Assembly (NCBI RefSeq): GCF_039544205.1
Contig: NZ_BAABLF010000027.1
Span: 1-64,000, forward strand
DNA from: Ferrimonas gelatinilytica
GTDB taxonomy: Bacteria; Pseudomonadota; Gammaproteobacteria; Enterobacterales; Shewanellaceae
Length of the DNA: 64,000 nucleotides
Direction of reading: 5' to 3'
Below the pieces are notes generated by a model. That model saw only the letters and a program-made list of their open reading frames with translations. It had not been told where the DNA came from and did not search any database. The position numbers and the translations under genes are program-made. Shown here piece by piece: positions 1 through 7,575 of this stretch (positions are counted from its first letter, which is position 1; the number at the start of each line of letters is the position of its first letter).

Positions 1-56
1 TTGCGAGCTTTGCCAAGCGCCTGGGCCGAAGCCGCTTTGCTCAAGGCAGGTGGCGT

Positions 57-84
57 ATTCTAGTGAATCCACCGTGGTCGTCAA
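57..84 (-). promoter_or_regulatory. Second leftward promoter, rRNA P2-like
   Basis: On the minus strand, -35 TTGACG (79-84), a 16-bp spacer and -10 TAGAAT (57-62). It lies about 147 bp downstream of the P1-like promoter and points the same way, reproducing the tandem P1/P2 layout of rRNA operons. No boxA antiterminator is recognisable in the 56 bases remaining before the window edge. Confidence 0.5.
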
Positions 85-203
85 GGCCGTTTTTCAACTT
101 TCTTTCCAACCGTCTAGGTTTTAACCAGCCGGGCCTGAAGCCCTTTGGTGACGCCGCTTGCTCCTCACTGAGTAGCTCGCTGTGCCCCGTCGACAGGGAG
201 CGC

Positions 204-231
204 ATTATAGGGAGGGAATTCGTTTCCGCAA
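204..231 (-). promoter_or_regulatory. Strong leftward promoter, rRNA P1-like
   Basis: Read on the minus strand there is a -35 TTGCGG (226-231), a 16-bp spacer and a perfect -10 TATAAT (204-209), followed directly by a GCGC discriminator. A 16-bp spacer with TATAATGCGC is the signature of E. coli rrn P1 promoters. Transcription would leave the window on the left, so the RNA genes themselves are not visible. The rrn assignment is inference; a strong tRNA or other stable-RNA promoter is the alternative. Confidence 0.55.
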
Positions 232-244
232 GAGGTTATTTGAT

Positions 245-288
245 AAAAAGAGGCGTTCGGACAACTTTTTTGCCGAACGCCTCTTTTT
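245..288 (-). terminator. Terminator downstream of ccoG
   Basis: Inverted repeat 245-260 / 273-288 (core AGAGGCGTTCGG pairing with CCGAACGCCTCT) around a 12-base loop, with A and T runs on the two outer flanks, so it could act in both directions. It lies just beyond the ccoG stop codon and separates ccoG from the leftward stable-RNA promoter. Confidence 0.8.
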
Positions 289-310
289 TCCTCTTCTTAC
301 ACTTCAGGAG

Positions 311-1741
311 TCACAGTGAGGAGATAAACCTGGACTTGCTGCGAGAAGTTAACTGGCCATCTTCGGAGGCAAGAATAAATTCGATTTCAGTCATCGGGCT
401 TTCAATATCATAGGGATCGACTGCCACGCTAACAGGCAGGGTATAAACCTCACCTGCCAGCACCCTGACCGTTTCTGGCCCCTGCCACTCGTAGTTAGGC
501 AGCCCCTCTATTTCGATATGAAATAGCTGTTGCTCGTCTGTTTTGTTTAGAATTTTAAGAGTGTAAACATTCTCGATTAGCCCGTCGCGGTTTTGACGGA
601 ACAGCTCGTTACGGTCGCGCAAGATATCCAGTTGCACCGGTGCCAGGGTCATGAGCATGTAGATGAAGGCCATCAGGATACAGCCCAGTGCCAAGCCGTA
701 GCCCACCAGTTTTGGCCGCCCCATTCTCGATTCGCCCCCTTGCAGCTGACGCTCGGTGGTATAGCTGATCAATCCCTTGGGATATCCCATCTTAGCCATC
801 ACGTCATCACAGGCATCCACACAGGCGCCACAGTTGATGCACTCATATTGCAGACCATTACGGATATCGATCCCGGTCGGACAAACCTGAACACAAAGGC
901 TACAGTCGATACAGTCACCCAGCCCCATCGCCTTGGGGTCCTGCTTCCGTCCCCGTGGGCCTCGCGTCTCTCCGCGGCTGGCGTTGTAGCCCACCAGGTA
1001 GGTATCCGGATCGAACATCACTGACTGGAAACGGGCGTAGGGGCACATATGCAGACACATGGTCTCCCGCATCCAGCCCGCATTACCGTAAGTCGCCAGG
1101 GTAAAGAAGCTGCCCCAGAAGTAGGCCATCGCCGGCGCCTGGCCGCTGAAGAAGTCGAGGTAGAGTTCTCGAGAGGGGTAGAAGAAGGAGATAAAAGTCA
1201 GTGCTGTCAGCAGGGATACCAACAGCCAGGCACCATGCTTGGCGCTCTTTCGCCACAGCTTATTCCAGCTCCAGGGCGCCTGGTCCAGCTTTATCCGTTT
1301 ATTGCGGGGCCCCTCCAGTTTCTCCTCAAACCAGATGAAGATGAAGGTCCAGACTGACTGCGGGCACATATAGCCACACCAGACGCGGCCAAGGAAGGTC
1401 GTAAAGAAGAAGAGGGCAAAGGCCGCCATCATGAACAGGAAGGCCAACAGGATGAGGTCTTGTGGCCAGATGGTGAGGGCAAACACATGGAACTTACGTT
1501 CGCCAAGATCGAAGAGTACCGCCTGACGGTCACCCCAGGGAAGCCACGGCAGAATGAGGAACAGGGAGATCATCACCCAACCCATGCGACGGCGCAGCTG
1601 GCTCCAGATCCCATCGGTTTTGCGCACATAGATACGGCTTCTCGGGTTCGCCGATTGAGCCCTGCTGATCCTGGCCGGCTGCACCTTAATAGGCTGCGCT
1701 TCAGCACGGCTTGACGTGACGCTGTTGTCTGGCTGCTCCAT
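311..1741 (-). CDS. ccoG: Cytochrome c oxidase accessory protein CcoG (FixG/RdxA)
   Basis: Membrane polyferredoxin of 476 aa that takes part in copper handling and assembly of cbb3-type cytochrome oxidase. Membrane segments lie near residues 55-70, 95-118, 170-188, 205-220 and 344-368. Two cysteine clusters of bacterial ferredoxin type (C277/C280/C283/C287 and C301/C304/C307/C311) bind 4Fe-4S clusters, and two more Cys motifs (WCGYMCP near 121-127, CLHMCP near 229-234) match the family. The C-terminal ~100 residues form the Ig-like FixG domain. The length is normal for the family. No ccoNOQP oxidase genes or ccoI lie within the window, so it is separated from its usual partners here. Confidence 0.93.
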   Translation of the reverse strand: MEQPDNSVTSSRAEAQPIKVQPARISRAQSANPRSRIYVRKTDGIWSQLRRRMGWVMISLFLILPWLPWGDRQAVLFDLGERKFHVFALTIWPQDLILLAFLFMMAAFALFFFTTFLGRVWCGYMCPQSVWTFIFIWFEEKLEGPRNKRIKLDQAPWSWNKLWRKSAKHGAWLLVSLLTALTFISFFYPSRELYLDFFSGQAPAMAYFWGSFFTLATYGNAGWMRETMCLHMCPYARFQSVMFDPDTYLVGYNASRGETRGPRGRKQDPKAMGLGDCIDCSLCVQVCPTGIDIRNGLQYECINCGACVDACDDVMAKMGYPKGLISYTTERQLQGGESRMGRPKLVGYGLALGCILMAFIYMLMTLAPVQLDILRDRNELFRQNRDGLIENVYTLKILNKTDEQQLFHIEIEGLPNYEWQGPETVRVLAGEVYTLPVSVAVDPYDIESPMTEIEFILASEDGQLTSRSKSRFISSL

Positions 1742-1951
1742 CGACTTACCTGCTCGTGAGTAAAGTTCACGCCACTCAAAATCCCAGCTCTGGGACTCTG
1801 AAGTGACTCAGATCACCGATGATACTAAAAAGCCGGCTTGGACGAGAACAGAAAGCGCGCCGTCAACGGCAGCTGTCATTGCCACATAGATGGCTGTTCT
1901 TTTGCACAATTCACTGAACAATAGAGACAAAATTAAGTTCTCGAGGCTGCT

Positions 1952-3091
1952 ATGAGTGTCAATGCCATCAATATCCATGATCTAAAAAAACTGGCGAAAC
2001 GCCGCCTTCCCCGTCCGGCTTTTGATTATCTCGATGGAGGAGCCGATGACGAGCAGGCGATGGCAAATAACCAAAGCGCCTTTGCTCGATATCGAATGGT
2101 TCCACGGGTACTGGAAGACGTTTCCCATATCGACATGTCCACCAAGCTGCTGGGACAAACCCTGTCGATGCCGTTGATCGTCTCCCCCCTGGGACAGCAA
2201 CGGATGTTCCACCACGAGGCGGATCGTGCCGGTGCCCGGGCGGCCTCCAGGGCCGAAACACTGTTTACCCTCTCCAGCTTCTCCTCTTTCAACATCGAAC
2301 AGGTTGCCGAGGCCAGCAATGGGCCCAAAATGTTCCAGATATACGTGATGGCAGACGACGCGCTGAACCAGGCCAACCTCCGGCGCGCAAAGGCTGCGGG
2401 CTACCAATCGGTCTGTCTGACGGTCGACTCTGTCATTGGTGGCAACCGGGAGCGGGATCTACGCAATGGCCTCACCATGCCGGTCAAGCTTACCCTAAGC
2501 AGCATGATTGAGTTTGCCAAACACCCCGTCTGGGTATGGCGTTACCTCTACGGAGAGGGGCGGGATCTGGCCAACATGGATGGCGCCCCACAAGCTTCCG
2601 ATGGACAGGCCTTTATGACCTACCTGCAATCGTTGGCAGAGCGTCGTCTTACCTGGGAGCATGCCGAACGGATGATCCAGGCCTGGGACGGACCCTTTGC
2701 CATCAAGGGGATCAGCGCCGTTGCCGATGCCGTCAAAGCGGCTAAAATTGGCGCGTCCGCCATCTTCATCTCCAATCATGGGGGACGGCAGATGGACAGT
2801 GCGCCAGCCCCCATTGACCTGGTTGCCGAGATCCGTGCCGCCGTAGGCGACAAGGTGGAGTTGATCGTCGATGGTGGGATCACCCGTGGCAGCGATATTA
2901 TCAAAGCGCTGGCACTCGGTGCCGATGCCTGCGCCATCGGAAAGGCATACGGTTACGGCCTGGCTGCCGCCGGTGAAGAGGGCGCGCTTCGCGCCCTGGA
3001 GATCCTTCGCGCAGAGCTGCAGCGGGAGATGATCCTACTGGGCGCCGCCAATGTGGAAGCGGTAAAGTCACTTGAAGTGAAGCGCCTCTGA
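1952..3091 (+). CDS. FMN-dependent alpha-hydroxy-acid dehydrogenase (L-lactate dehydrogenase-like)
   Basis: 379 aa, the full length of the LldD/glycolate oxidase family, which oxidises L-2-hydroxy acids with FMN and passes electrons to quinone or oxygen. The family signature SNHGGRQ gives catalytic His276 and substrate-binding Arg279. The N-terminal YLDGGADDE and the FMN/phosphate-binding IVDGGITRGSD and ALGADACAIGKAY segments are all present. The substrate (lactate, glycolate or another hydroxy acid) cannot be decided from sequence. It is a single gene with its own terminator; the convergent neighbour is a GntP-type carboxylate transporter. No lactate regulator or lactate permease is adjacent. 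Confidence 0.88.
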   Translation: MSVNAINIHDLKKLAKRRLPRPAFDYLDGGADDEQAMANNQSAFARYRMVPRVLEDVSHIDMSTKLLGQTLSMPLIVSPLGQQRMFHHEADRAGARAASRAETLFTLSSFSSFNIEQVAEASNGPKMFQIYVMADDALNQANLRRAKAAGYQSVCLTVDSVIGGNRERDLRNGLTMPVKLTLSSMIEFAKHPVWVWRYLYGEGRDLANMDGAPQASDGQAFMTYLQSLAERRLTWEHAERMIQAWDGPFAIKGISAVADAVKAAKIGASAIFISNHGGRQMDSAPAPIDLVAEIRAAVGDKVELIVDGGITRGSDIIKALALGADACAIGKAYGYGLAAAGEEGALRALEILRAELQREMILLGAANVEAVKSLEVKRL

Positions 3092-3124
3092 GCGACGCAC
3101 TCGTTACCCCTGGCCACTTTCCCA

Positions 3125-3152
3125 ACCCCTGACCGGCTGGTCGGGGGTTTTC
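3125..3152 (+). terminator. Terminator of the hydroxy-acid dehydrogenase gene
   Basis: Stem ACCCCTGACC (3125-3134) with GGTCGGGGGT (3139-3148), one G-T wobble, GGCT loop, then a T-rich tail. It lies 34 bp after the stop codon. Confidence 0.8.
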
Positions 3153-3202
3153 TATTGCCTTGCTAACCCGGACTTCACAGCGGGTACGCAGGAAACAGGA
3201 AT

Positions 3203-3227
3203 AAAAAAAGGCGGCCCTAAGGCCGCC
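3203..3227 (-). terminator. Terminator of the ilvD-gntP operon
   Basis: Perfect stem GGCGGCC (3210-3216) / GGCCGCC (3221-3227) with a CTAA loop. On the minus strand it is followed by seven T residues. It lies 23 bp beyond the stop codon of the GntP-type gene. Confidence 0.85.
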
Positions 3228-3249
3228 AACTAGGCGAAACAGGGAGTCA

Positions 3250-4599
3250 TTAATTCATCATCACCAAGGCGATGGTCGACAGAGTCGCCATCACCGGAAA
3301 GAGCACCGTCACCACACCAATATCCTTGTACCCCTCTTTGTGGGTCAGGCCGGTGACCGCCAACACGGTGACGATAGCGCCGCAGTGAGGCAGGCTGTCG
3401 AAGCCGCCACTGGCCATGGCCGCAACCCGGTGCAGCACTTCAGGTTCCACCCCCTTGGCCAAGTAGTCCGGCGCCATGGTGGCCAGGAAGATCTGTAGCC
3501 CACCGGTAGAGGAACCGACCACCGCAGAAACCGCACTGGCGGCGATAAAGACCGAGAGCAGTACCGGCATATCCACCTCCGTCATCGACTTGGTGAACCA
3601 CTGGAACGCTTCCGTCTGGCTTACCACACCACCAAACCCGATCACCACGGAGGTGGCGATCAACGGCAGTATGGCATCCTCGGCGCCGGCTCCCAGGTTA
3701 TCCAGGGCGTTACGACGCAGGCGGGGGCTGAGCAGCAGAGTGATCGCCACACCACCGAGTAACGCCAGGGAGGGCCAGATGATGGGCTGGGCTTGTGAGT
3801 AAGCTACCAGGCCGGCGATCTCAATATCCATGGAAGCCAGGATCTTGGTGCCGACAATCAACACCAGCACCGAGGCCAGGGGCAGAATAGAGGTCCACAG
3901 CGGCGGCAAGACCTGAGACTCGTCGCTGGCCAAGATCAGCTTATCTTTCTCGGTGGGGACAAAGCCTTCCCCGTTCGCCAACGCCTTCTTGCGCTGCCAC
4001 TCCAGGTACACCATGCCGGAGGCGATCATCAGCGCGCTGCCAAAGAGGCCATAGCCCGGTGCCGCGAAGAGATCCGTATCCAGCGCCACAGAGGAGATCA
4101 CGTTGTGGATGGAGGGGGAGCCCGGCAGGGCGGTCATGGTATAGGTACCGACGCCCAGCGCCATCGCCCCGGTAAACAAGCGCTTGGGCATGTTGGCCTT
4201 TGCCAGAAGCTGTACGCCGATGGGGTACATGGCAAAGATCACCACAAACACCACCACGCCGCCGTAGGTCAGCACGGAGGTGAAGATCACCGTGATCCAG
4301 ATGGCCCGCTCCGTGCCCAACCAGTCCACCAGGGCATTGGCGATACGGCTGGCCGAACCGCTGACCCCCATCGCCTTACCGAACATCGCCCCGGCGATAA
4401 ACAGCAGGAAGAACTTGCCGGCAAAGGTAAAGGCGCCCAAGGCTCCGGCGGGGAAATACTCCAGCATCGCCTTATCAAACGGGATCCCGGTCGTCAGGAC
4501 CACGGTTGTGGAGCAGATCAGCGACGCCAGTACAATATTGGTACCGCGCATCGCCAGGTAGATAAAGAGGCAAAGTGCCACCAAAATTCCGATAGCCAT
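3250..4599 (-). CDS. GntP-family carboxylate/proton symporter
   Basis: Inner-membrane permease of 449 aa with about 12 hydrophobic segments, matching the GntP (gluconate/D-serine/hydroxybutyrate) family. The conserved TALPGSPSIHN segment near residue 155 and the SSTGGLQIF segment near residue 350 are typical of this family. The subtype resembles permeases found with hydroxy- or keto-acid catabolism more than true gluconate transporters, but the substrate is not proven. It starts 11 bp after the ilvD stop on the same strand, so the two are probably cotranscribed. That pairing suggests uptake of a 2-hydroxy or dihydroxy acid, or chance adjacency. Confidence 0.85.
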   Translation of the reverse strand: MAIGILVALCLFIYLAMRGTNIVLASLICSTTVVLTTGIPFDKAMLEYFPAGALGAFTFAGKFFLLFIAGAMFGKAMGVSGSASRIANALVDWLGTERAIWITVIFTSVLTYGGVVVFVVIFAMYPIGVQLLAKANMPKRLFTGAMALGVGTYTMTALPGSPSIHNVISSVALDTDLFAAPGYGLFGSALMIASGMVYLEWQRKKALANGEGFVPTEKDKLILASDESQVLPPLWTSILPLASVLVLIVGTKILASMDIEIAGLVAYSQAQPIIWPSLALLGGVAITLLLSPRLRRNALDNLGAGAEDAILPLIATSVVIGFGGVVSQTEAFQWFTKSMTEVDMPVLLSVFIAASAVSAVVGSSTGGLQIFLATMAPDYLAKGVEPEVLHRVAAMASGGFDSLPHCGAIVTVLAVTGLTHKEGYKDIGVVTVLFPVMATLSTIALVMMN

Positions 4600-4610
4600 G
4601 GAAACTCCTA

Positions 4611-6455
4611 CTACTTCACTTCTCTGAAGCCACCGCGATCCGCGCTGGTAGCAAATGCGGCATACGCCTTGAGGGCCCGGGTAACCACGCGATCACGCTC
4701 CTCTCGGGGTTGCCAGGCCAGGCCATGGGGCAGAGCATCCATCGCCGCGCGGCGCTGCTCCAGAGCCTGTTCCTCAATCACCAGTTCGATACGACGGTTC
4801 GGGATATCAATCTCTATCCAGTCGCCGTTTTCCACCAGGGCGATGGCCCCGCCGTTGGCCGCTTCGGGTGAAACATGACCAATGGAGAGTCCCGCTGAAG
4901 CACCGGAGTAGCGACCATCGGTGATCAGGGCACAACTGCTGTCCAGCTTCTGTGCCTTCAGGGTGATGGTGGGTTTCAGCATCTCCTGCATCCCCGGCCC
5001 CCCTTTGGGGCCTTCGTAGCGGATGATCACCACGGTGTTGGGCTGGATCTCTCCGCGCTCCATCGCCCGCAGGGCACTCTCCTGCTGGTCAAATACCCGC
5101 GCCTGGCCACGAAACTGCAGCATATGGGGATAAACGGCGGCGGTCTTGACGATGCAGCCTTTGGGCGCCAGGTTGCCGAAGAGGACCGCCAGGCCCCCCT
5201 CCTGGCTGTAGGGGTGGTCGATATCACGGATACAGCCATTGGCACTGTCGGTGTCGAGATCATTCCAGCGTTGACCCTGGCTGAACCCTTTAATGGTGCG
5301 CTTGCCCCCGGGTGCAGCTTTGAAGAAGTGGGCCACCTCGGGATCGTCACTGCGCCCGATATCCCACTTGGCCAGCTGGGCTTCCAGTACCTCACCGGAG
5401 ACAGTGCGGGTCTGGGTATCGATCAACCCGGCGCGATCCAGTTCTCCCATGATCCGCATGATGCCCCCAGCACGATGCACATCTTCCATGTAGTAGTCCC
5501 TTGATGCCGGGGCCACCTTGCAGAGGTGAGGGATGGAGCGGGAGATCTGATCGATGTCTCCCTGGGTGAAGTCCACCTCCGCTTCCTGAGCCATGGCCAA
5601 CAGGTGCAGGATAGTGTTGGTAGAACCGCCCATGGCGATATCCACCTTCATCGCATTCTCAAACGCGCTGCGGGTCGCGATATTGCGGGGCAGGACGCCC
5701 TCATCGCCTTCGAAGTAGTAGCGCTTAGCGAGTTCGACAATCTGCTTACCCGCACGCTCGAACAGGCCACGGCGATCTTCGTGGGTGGCCAGCATGGTGC
5801 CGTTGCCGGGCAGGGCCAGGCCAAGCGCTTCCGCCAGGCAGTTCATGGAGTTTGCGGTAAACATACCGGAGCAGGAACCGCAGGTGGGACAGGCGTTGTC
5901 CTCCACCTGTTTGGGGTTGCCATTGAGATGCTGACTGTCAAATGCCGCGATGTAGGTGTCCACCGGGTCAAATCGCTGGATCTTGTCGTTCTCCACCACG
6001 CGTCCTGCTTCCATCGGGCCGCCGGAGATATAGATCACCGGGATATTCAGGCGCAGGCCTGCCATCAGCATCCCGGGGGTGATCTTGTCACAGTTGGAGA
6101 GGCAGACGATGGCATCGACACAGTGGGCATTGGCCATGTACTCGATGCTATCGGCGATAAGCTCGCGGCTGGGCAAGCTGTAGAGCATGCCGTTGTGGCC
6201 CATGGCGATGCCATCATCGATGGCGATAGTGTTGAACTCCCGAGCAATGCCACCGGCTTCCCAGACGGCCTCGCTGATCACCCGCCCCACCTCCTGAAGG
6301 TGGATATGACCTGGCACAAACTCGGTAAAGGAGTTGGCAATGGCGATTACCGGTTTACCGAAATCGCTGTCTTTTACGCCGCCCGCTTTCCATAGCGAGC
6401 GAGCCGCCGAGGCGGTCTTTCCTTGTGTGACCGCGCTAGAGCGTAGTGGCCTCAT
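4611..6455 (-). CDS. ilvD: Dihydroxy-acid dehydratase IlvD
   Basis: Converts 2,3-dihydroxy-isovalerate (and the methylvalerate analogue) to the 2-keto acid in valine, leucine and isoleucine synthesis; an Fe-S dehydratase. At 614 aa it matches E. coli IlvD (616) and aligns with it throughout. Visible motifs are SNCDKITPGMLMA, the cluster-binding CPTCGSCSGMFTANSMNCL, and RYEGPKGGPGM followed by the C-terminal DGRYSGASAGLSIGHVSPEA. No other ilv genes are nearby, which is unusual. It shares an apparent operon with a GntP-type permease, so a role on sugar acids (as in the related Edd) was considered, but the sequence fits IlvD better. Confidence 0.9.
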   Translation of the reverse strand: MRPLRSSAVTQGKTASAARSLWKAGGVKDSDFGKPVIAIANSFTEFVPGHIHLQEVGRVISEAVWEAGGIAREFNTIAIDDGIAMGHNGMLYSLPSRELIADSIEYMANAHCVDAIVCLSNCDKITPGMLMAGLRLNIPVIYISGGPMEAGRVVENDKIQRFDPVDTYIAAFDSQHLNGNPKQVEDNACPTCGSCSGMFTANSMNCLAEALGLALPGNGTMLATHEDRRGLFERAGKQIVELAKRYYFEGDEGVLPRNIATRSAFENAMKVDIAMGGSTNTILHLLAMAQEAEVDFTQGDIDQISRSIPHLCKVAPASRDYYMEDVHRAGGIMRIMGELDRAGLIDTQTRTVSGEVLEAQLAKWDIGRSDDPEVAHFFKAAPGGKRTIKGFSQGQRWNDLDTDSANGCIRDIDHPYSQEGGLAVLFGNLAPKGCIVKTAAVYPHMLQFRGQARVFDQQESALRAMERGEIQPNTVVIIRYEGPKGGPGMQEMLKPTITLKAQKLDSSCALITDGRYSGASAGLSIGHVSPEAANGGAIALVENGDWIEIDIPNRRIELVIEEQALEQRRAAMDALPHGLAWQPREERDRVVTRALKAYAAFATSADRGGFREVK

Positions 6456-6464
6456 GAGGGTTCT

Positions 6465-6489
6465 CCGATAACTCCATCATAGTTATCGG
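6465..6489 (-). promoter_or_regulatory. Hairpin overlapping the ilvD ribosome binding site
   Basis: A perfect 9-bp inverted repeat, CCGATAACT (6465-6473) and AGTTATCGG (6481-6489), with a 7-base loop. On the ilvD mRNA the 3' arm ends in CGG and runs straight into GGAGAA, so two G residues of the presumed Shine-Dalgarno sequence are inside the stem. The half-site AGTTATCG recurs at 7336-7343 upstream of the neighbouring Crp/Fnr-type gene. It could be a translational switch or a protein operator; neither is shown. Confidence 0.5.
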
Positions 6490-6567
6490 GCTACCCTGAC
6501 ACAGTGTTACCATCGCATCTGCCACATAGGGGACAATCTTTCACAAAGGATTAACCAACGCCGATGG

Positions 6568-7311
6568 TCAGGCCACCTCACCCTGATTGCTTTTATAGGT
6601 CGCAAAGGTCGGCGTGTGGCTGATCAGGTGTACGAAACGGGCCTTCATCGCCTCCAGATCCCGAACCAGCAAGCGGCCGTAGCGGATCTCGATATAGCCT
6701 TCAGACTCAAGCTTCTTCAGTTCTCGGCCGACACTCTGGCGGGTGGCGCCCACCATCTGCCCCAGCATCTCCTGGGAAAGATCACCCAGGCTGTAGCAGG
6801 GCTTATCTCCTTCCGTCTTCAGTTCACCCAGGCTCAGGGTGAGGCGGATGATGGTGTTGGCCAGGCGCTCGTAAAGAGAGAGCAGCTGCATCCCCTCCAG
6901 AATGGTGAACATGTGTTGGGCGCGGTGACAGAAGAAGACATTGAGTTGACGTGAGACCTCTGGATGCAGATCCATAATGCGCATGAAGTCGTCCCGTCGG
7001 ATCGCATTCAGGGTCACTGGGGTTGCGGCAATGGCGTAATTGAACCTTGGATAGCCGGTAATCAAGCCGATGTCACCAAAACAGTCACCCTCCATCAGGG
7101 TGGCATGGATCACCTCACGGCCATCCTGATTACGGTTGCCTATCTTGACCTTACCGGAGAGGACCCGGTAGCCCAGGTTGGCAGCATCACCGTAGCTATA
7201 GATATTCTCGCCCTGACGGTAGCTGCAGGTGAACGATTTATCGTCCACGGCCGCTTTGGCCACCTCGGAGAGGCCTTGATACCAGTTATGCATATGGGGG
7301 ATCGCCAGCAT
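6568..7311 (-). CDS. Crp/Fnr-family transcriptional regulator
   Basis: 247 aa: an N-terminal cyclic-nucleotide-binding-like beta-roll (about 25-130, with GDCFGDIGLI), a long dimer helix, and a C-terminal winged helix-turn-helix (about 175-225, SQEMLGQMVGATRQSVGREL). It lacks the N-terminal cysteine cluster of FNR, so it is not an oxygen-sensing FNR of the standard type; the ligand is unknown. The ATG at 7311 has a good AAGGA-type ribosome site. It is divergently transcribed from the indolepyruvate oxidoreductase-like gene, with a 264-bp shared control region rich in palindromes, so that operon is the obvious target. Confidence 0.88.
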   Translation of the reverse strand: MLAIPHMHNWYQGLSEVAKAAVDDKSFTCSYRQGENIYSYGDAANLGYRVLSGKVKIGNRNQDGREVIHATLMEGDCFGDIGLITGYPRFNYAIAATPVTLNAIRRDDFMRIMDLHPEVSRQLNVFFCHRAQHMFTILEGMQLLSLYERLANTIIRLTLSLGELKTEGDKPCYSLGDLSQEMLGQMVGATRQSVGRELKKLESEGYIEIRYGRLLVRDLEAMKARFVHLISHTPTFATYKSNQGEVA

Positions 7312-7575
7312 AGTCTCATCCTTTTGAAAAGCTCTAGTTATCGTTATTGCAGGCTTATTGTTTTTATTTGTCGGAAATGTTCCTTTTCCGCTGATCAGAA
7401 TCTAATCGACCGAGCCCCCGCGATCAATCGACACCGCATCCGCATGGCTGTTAATCCCTGTCACTTTGTGTGCACAGAGGTTGTGCACAATGTCAGATAT
7501 GTGGCAGATATTGCCAAATGGACGTAGCACCCTAGCCAAAACTCTACCCAAATAAACAATCAGGACGTTGATATC
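7312..7575. promoter_or_regulatory. Divergent control region with palindromes
   Basis: 264 bp between the Crp/Fnr-type regulator and the oxidoreductase. It contains the perfect palindrome TTGTGCACAA (7481-7490) and a second TGTGCACA copy at 7469-7476, their starts 13 bp apart. A further inverted repeat, TGGCA-N5-TGCCA, lies at 7502-7516, about 60 bp before the oxidoreductase start. These are plausible binding sites for the divergent regulator or for CRP, but no site matches the CRP consensus (TGTGA-N6-TCACA) closely. Confidence 0.45.
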
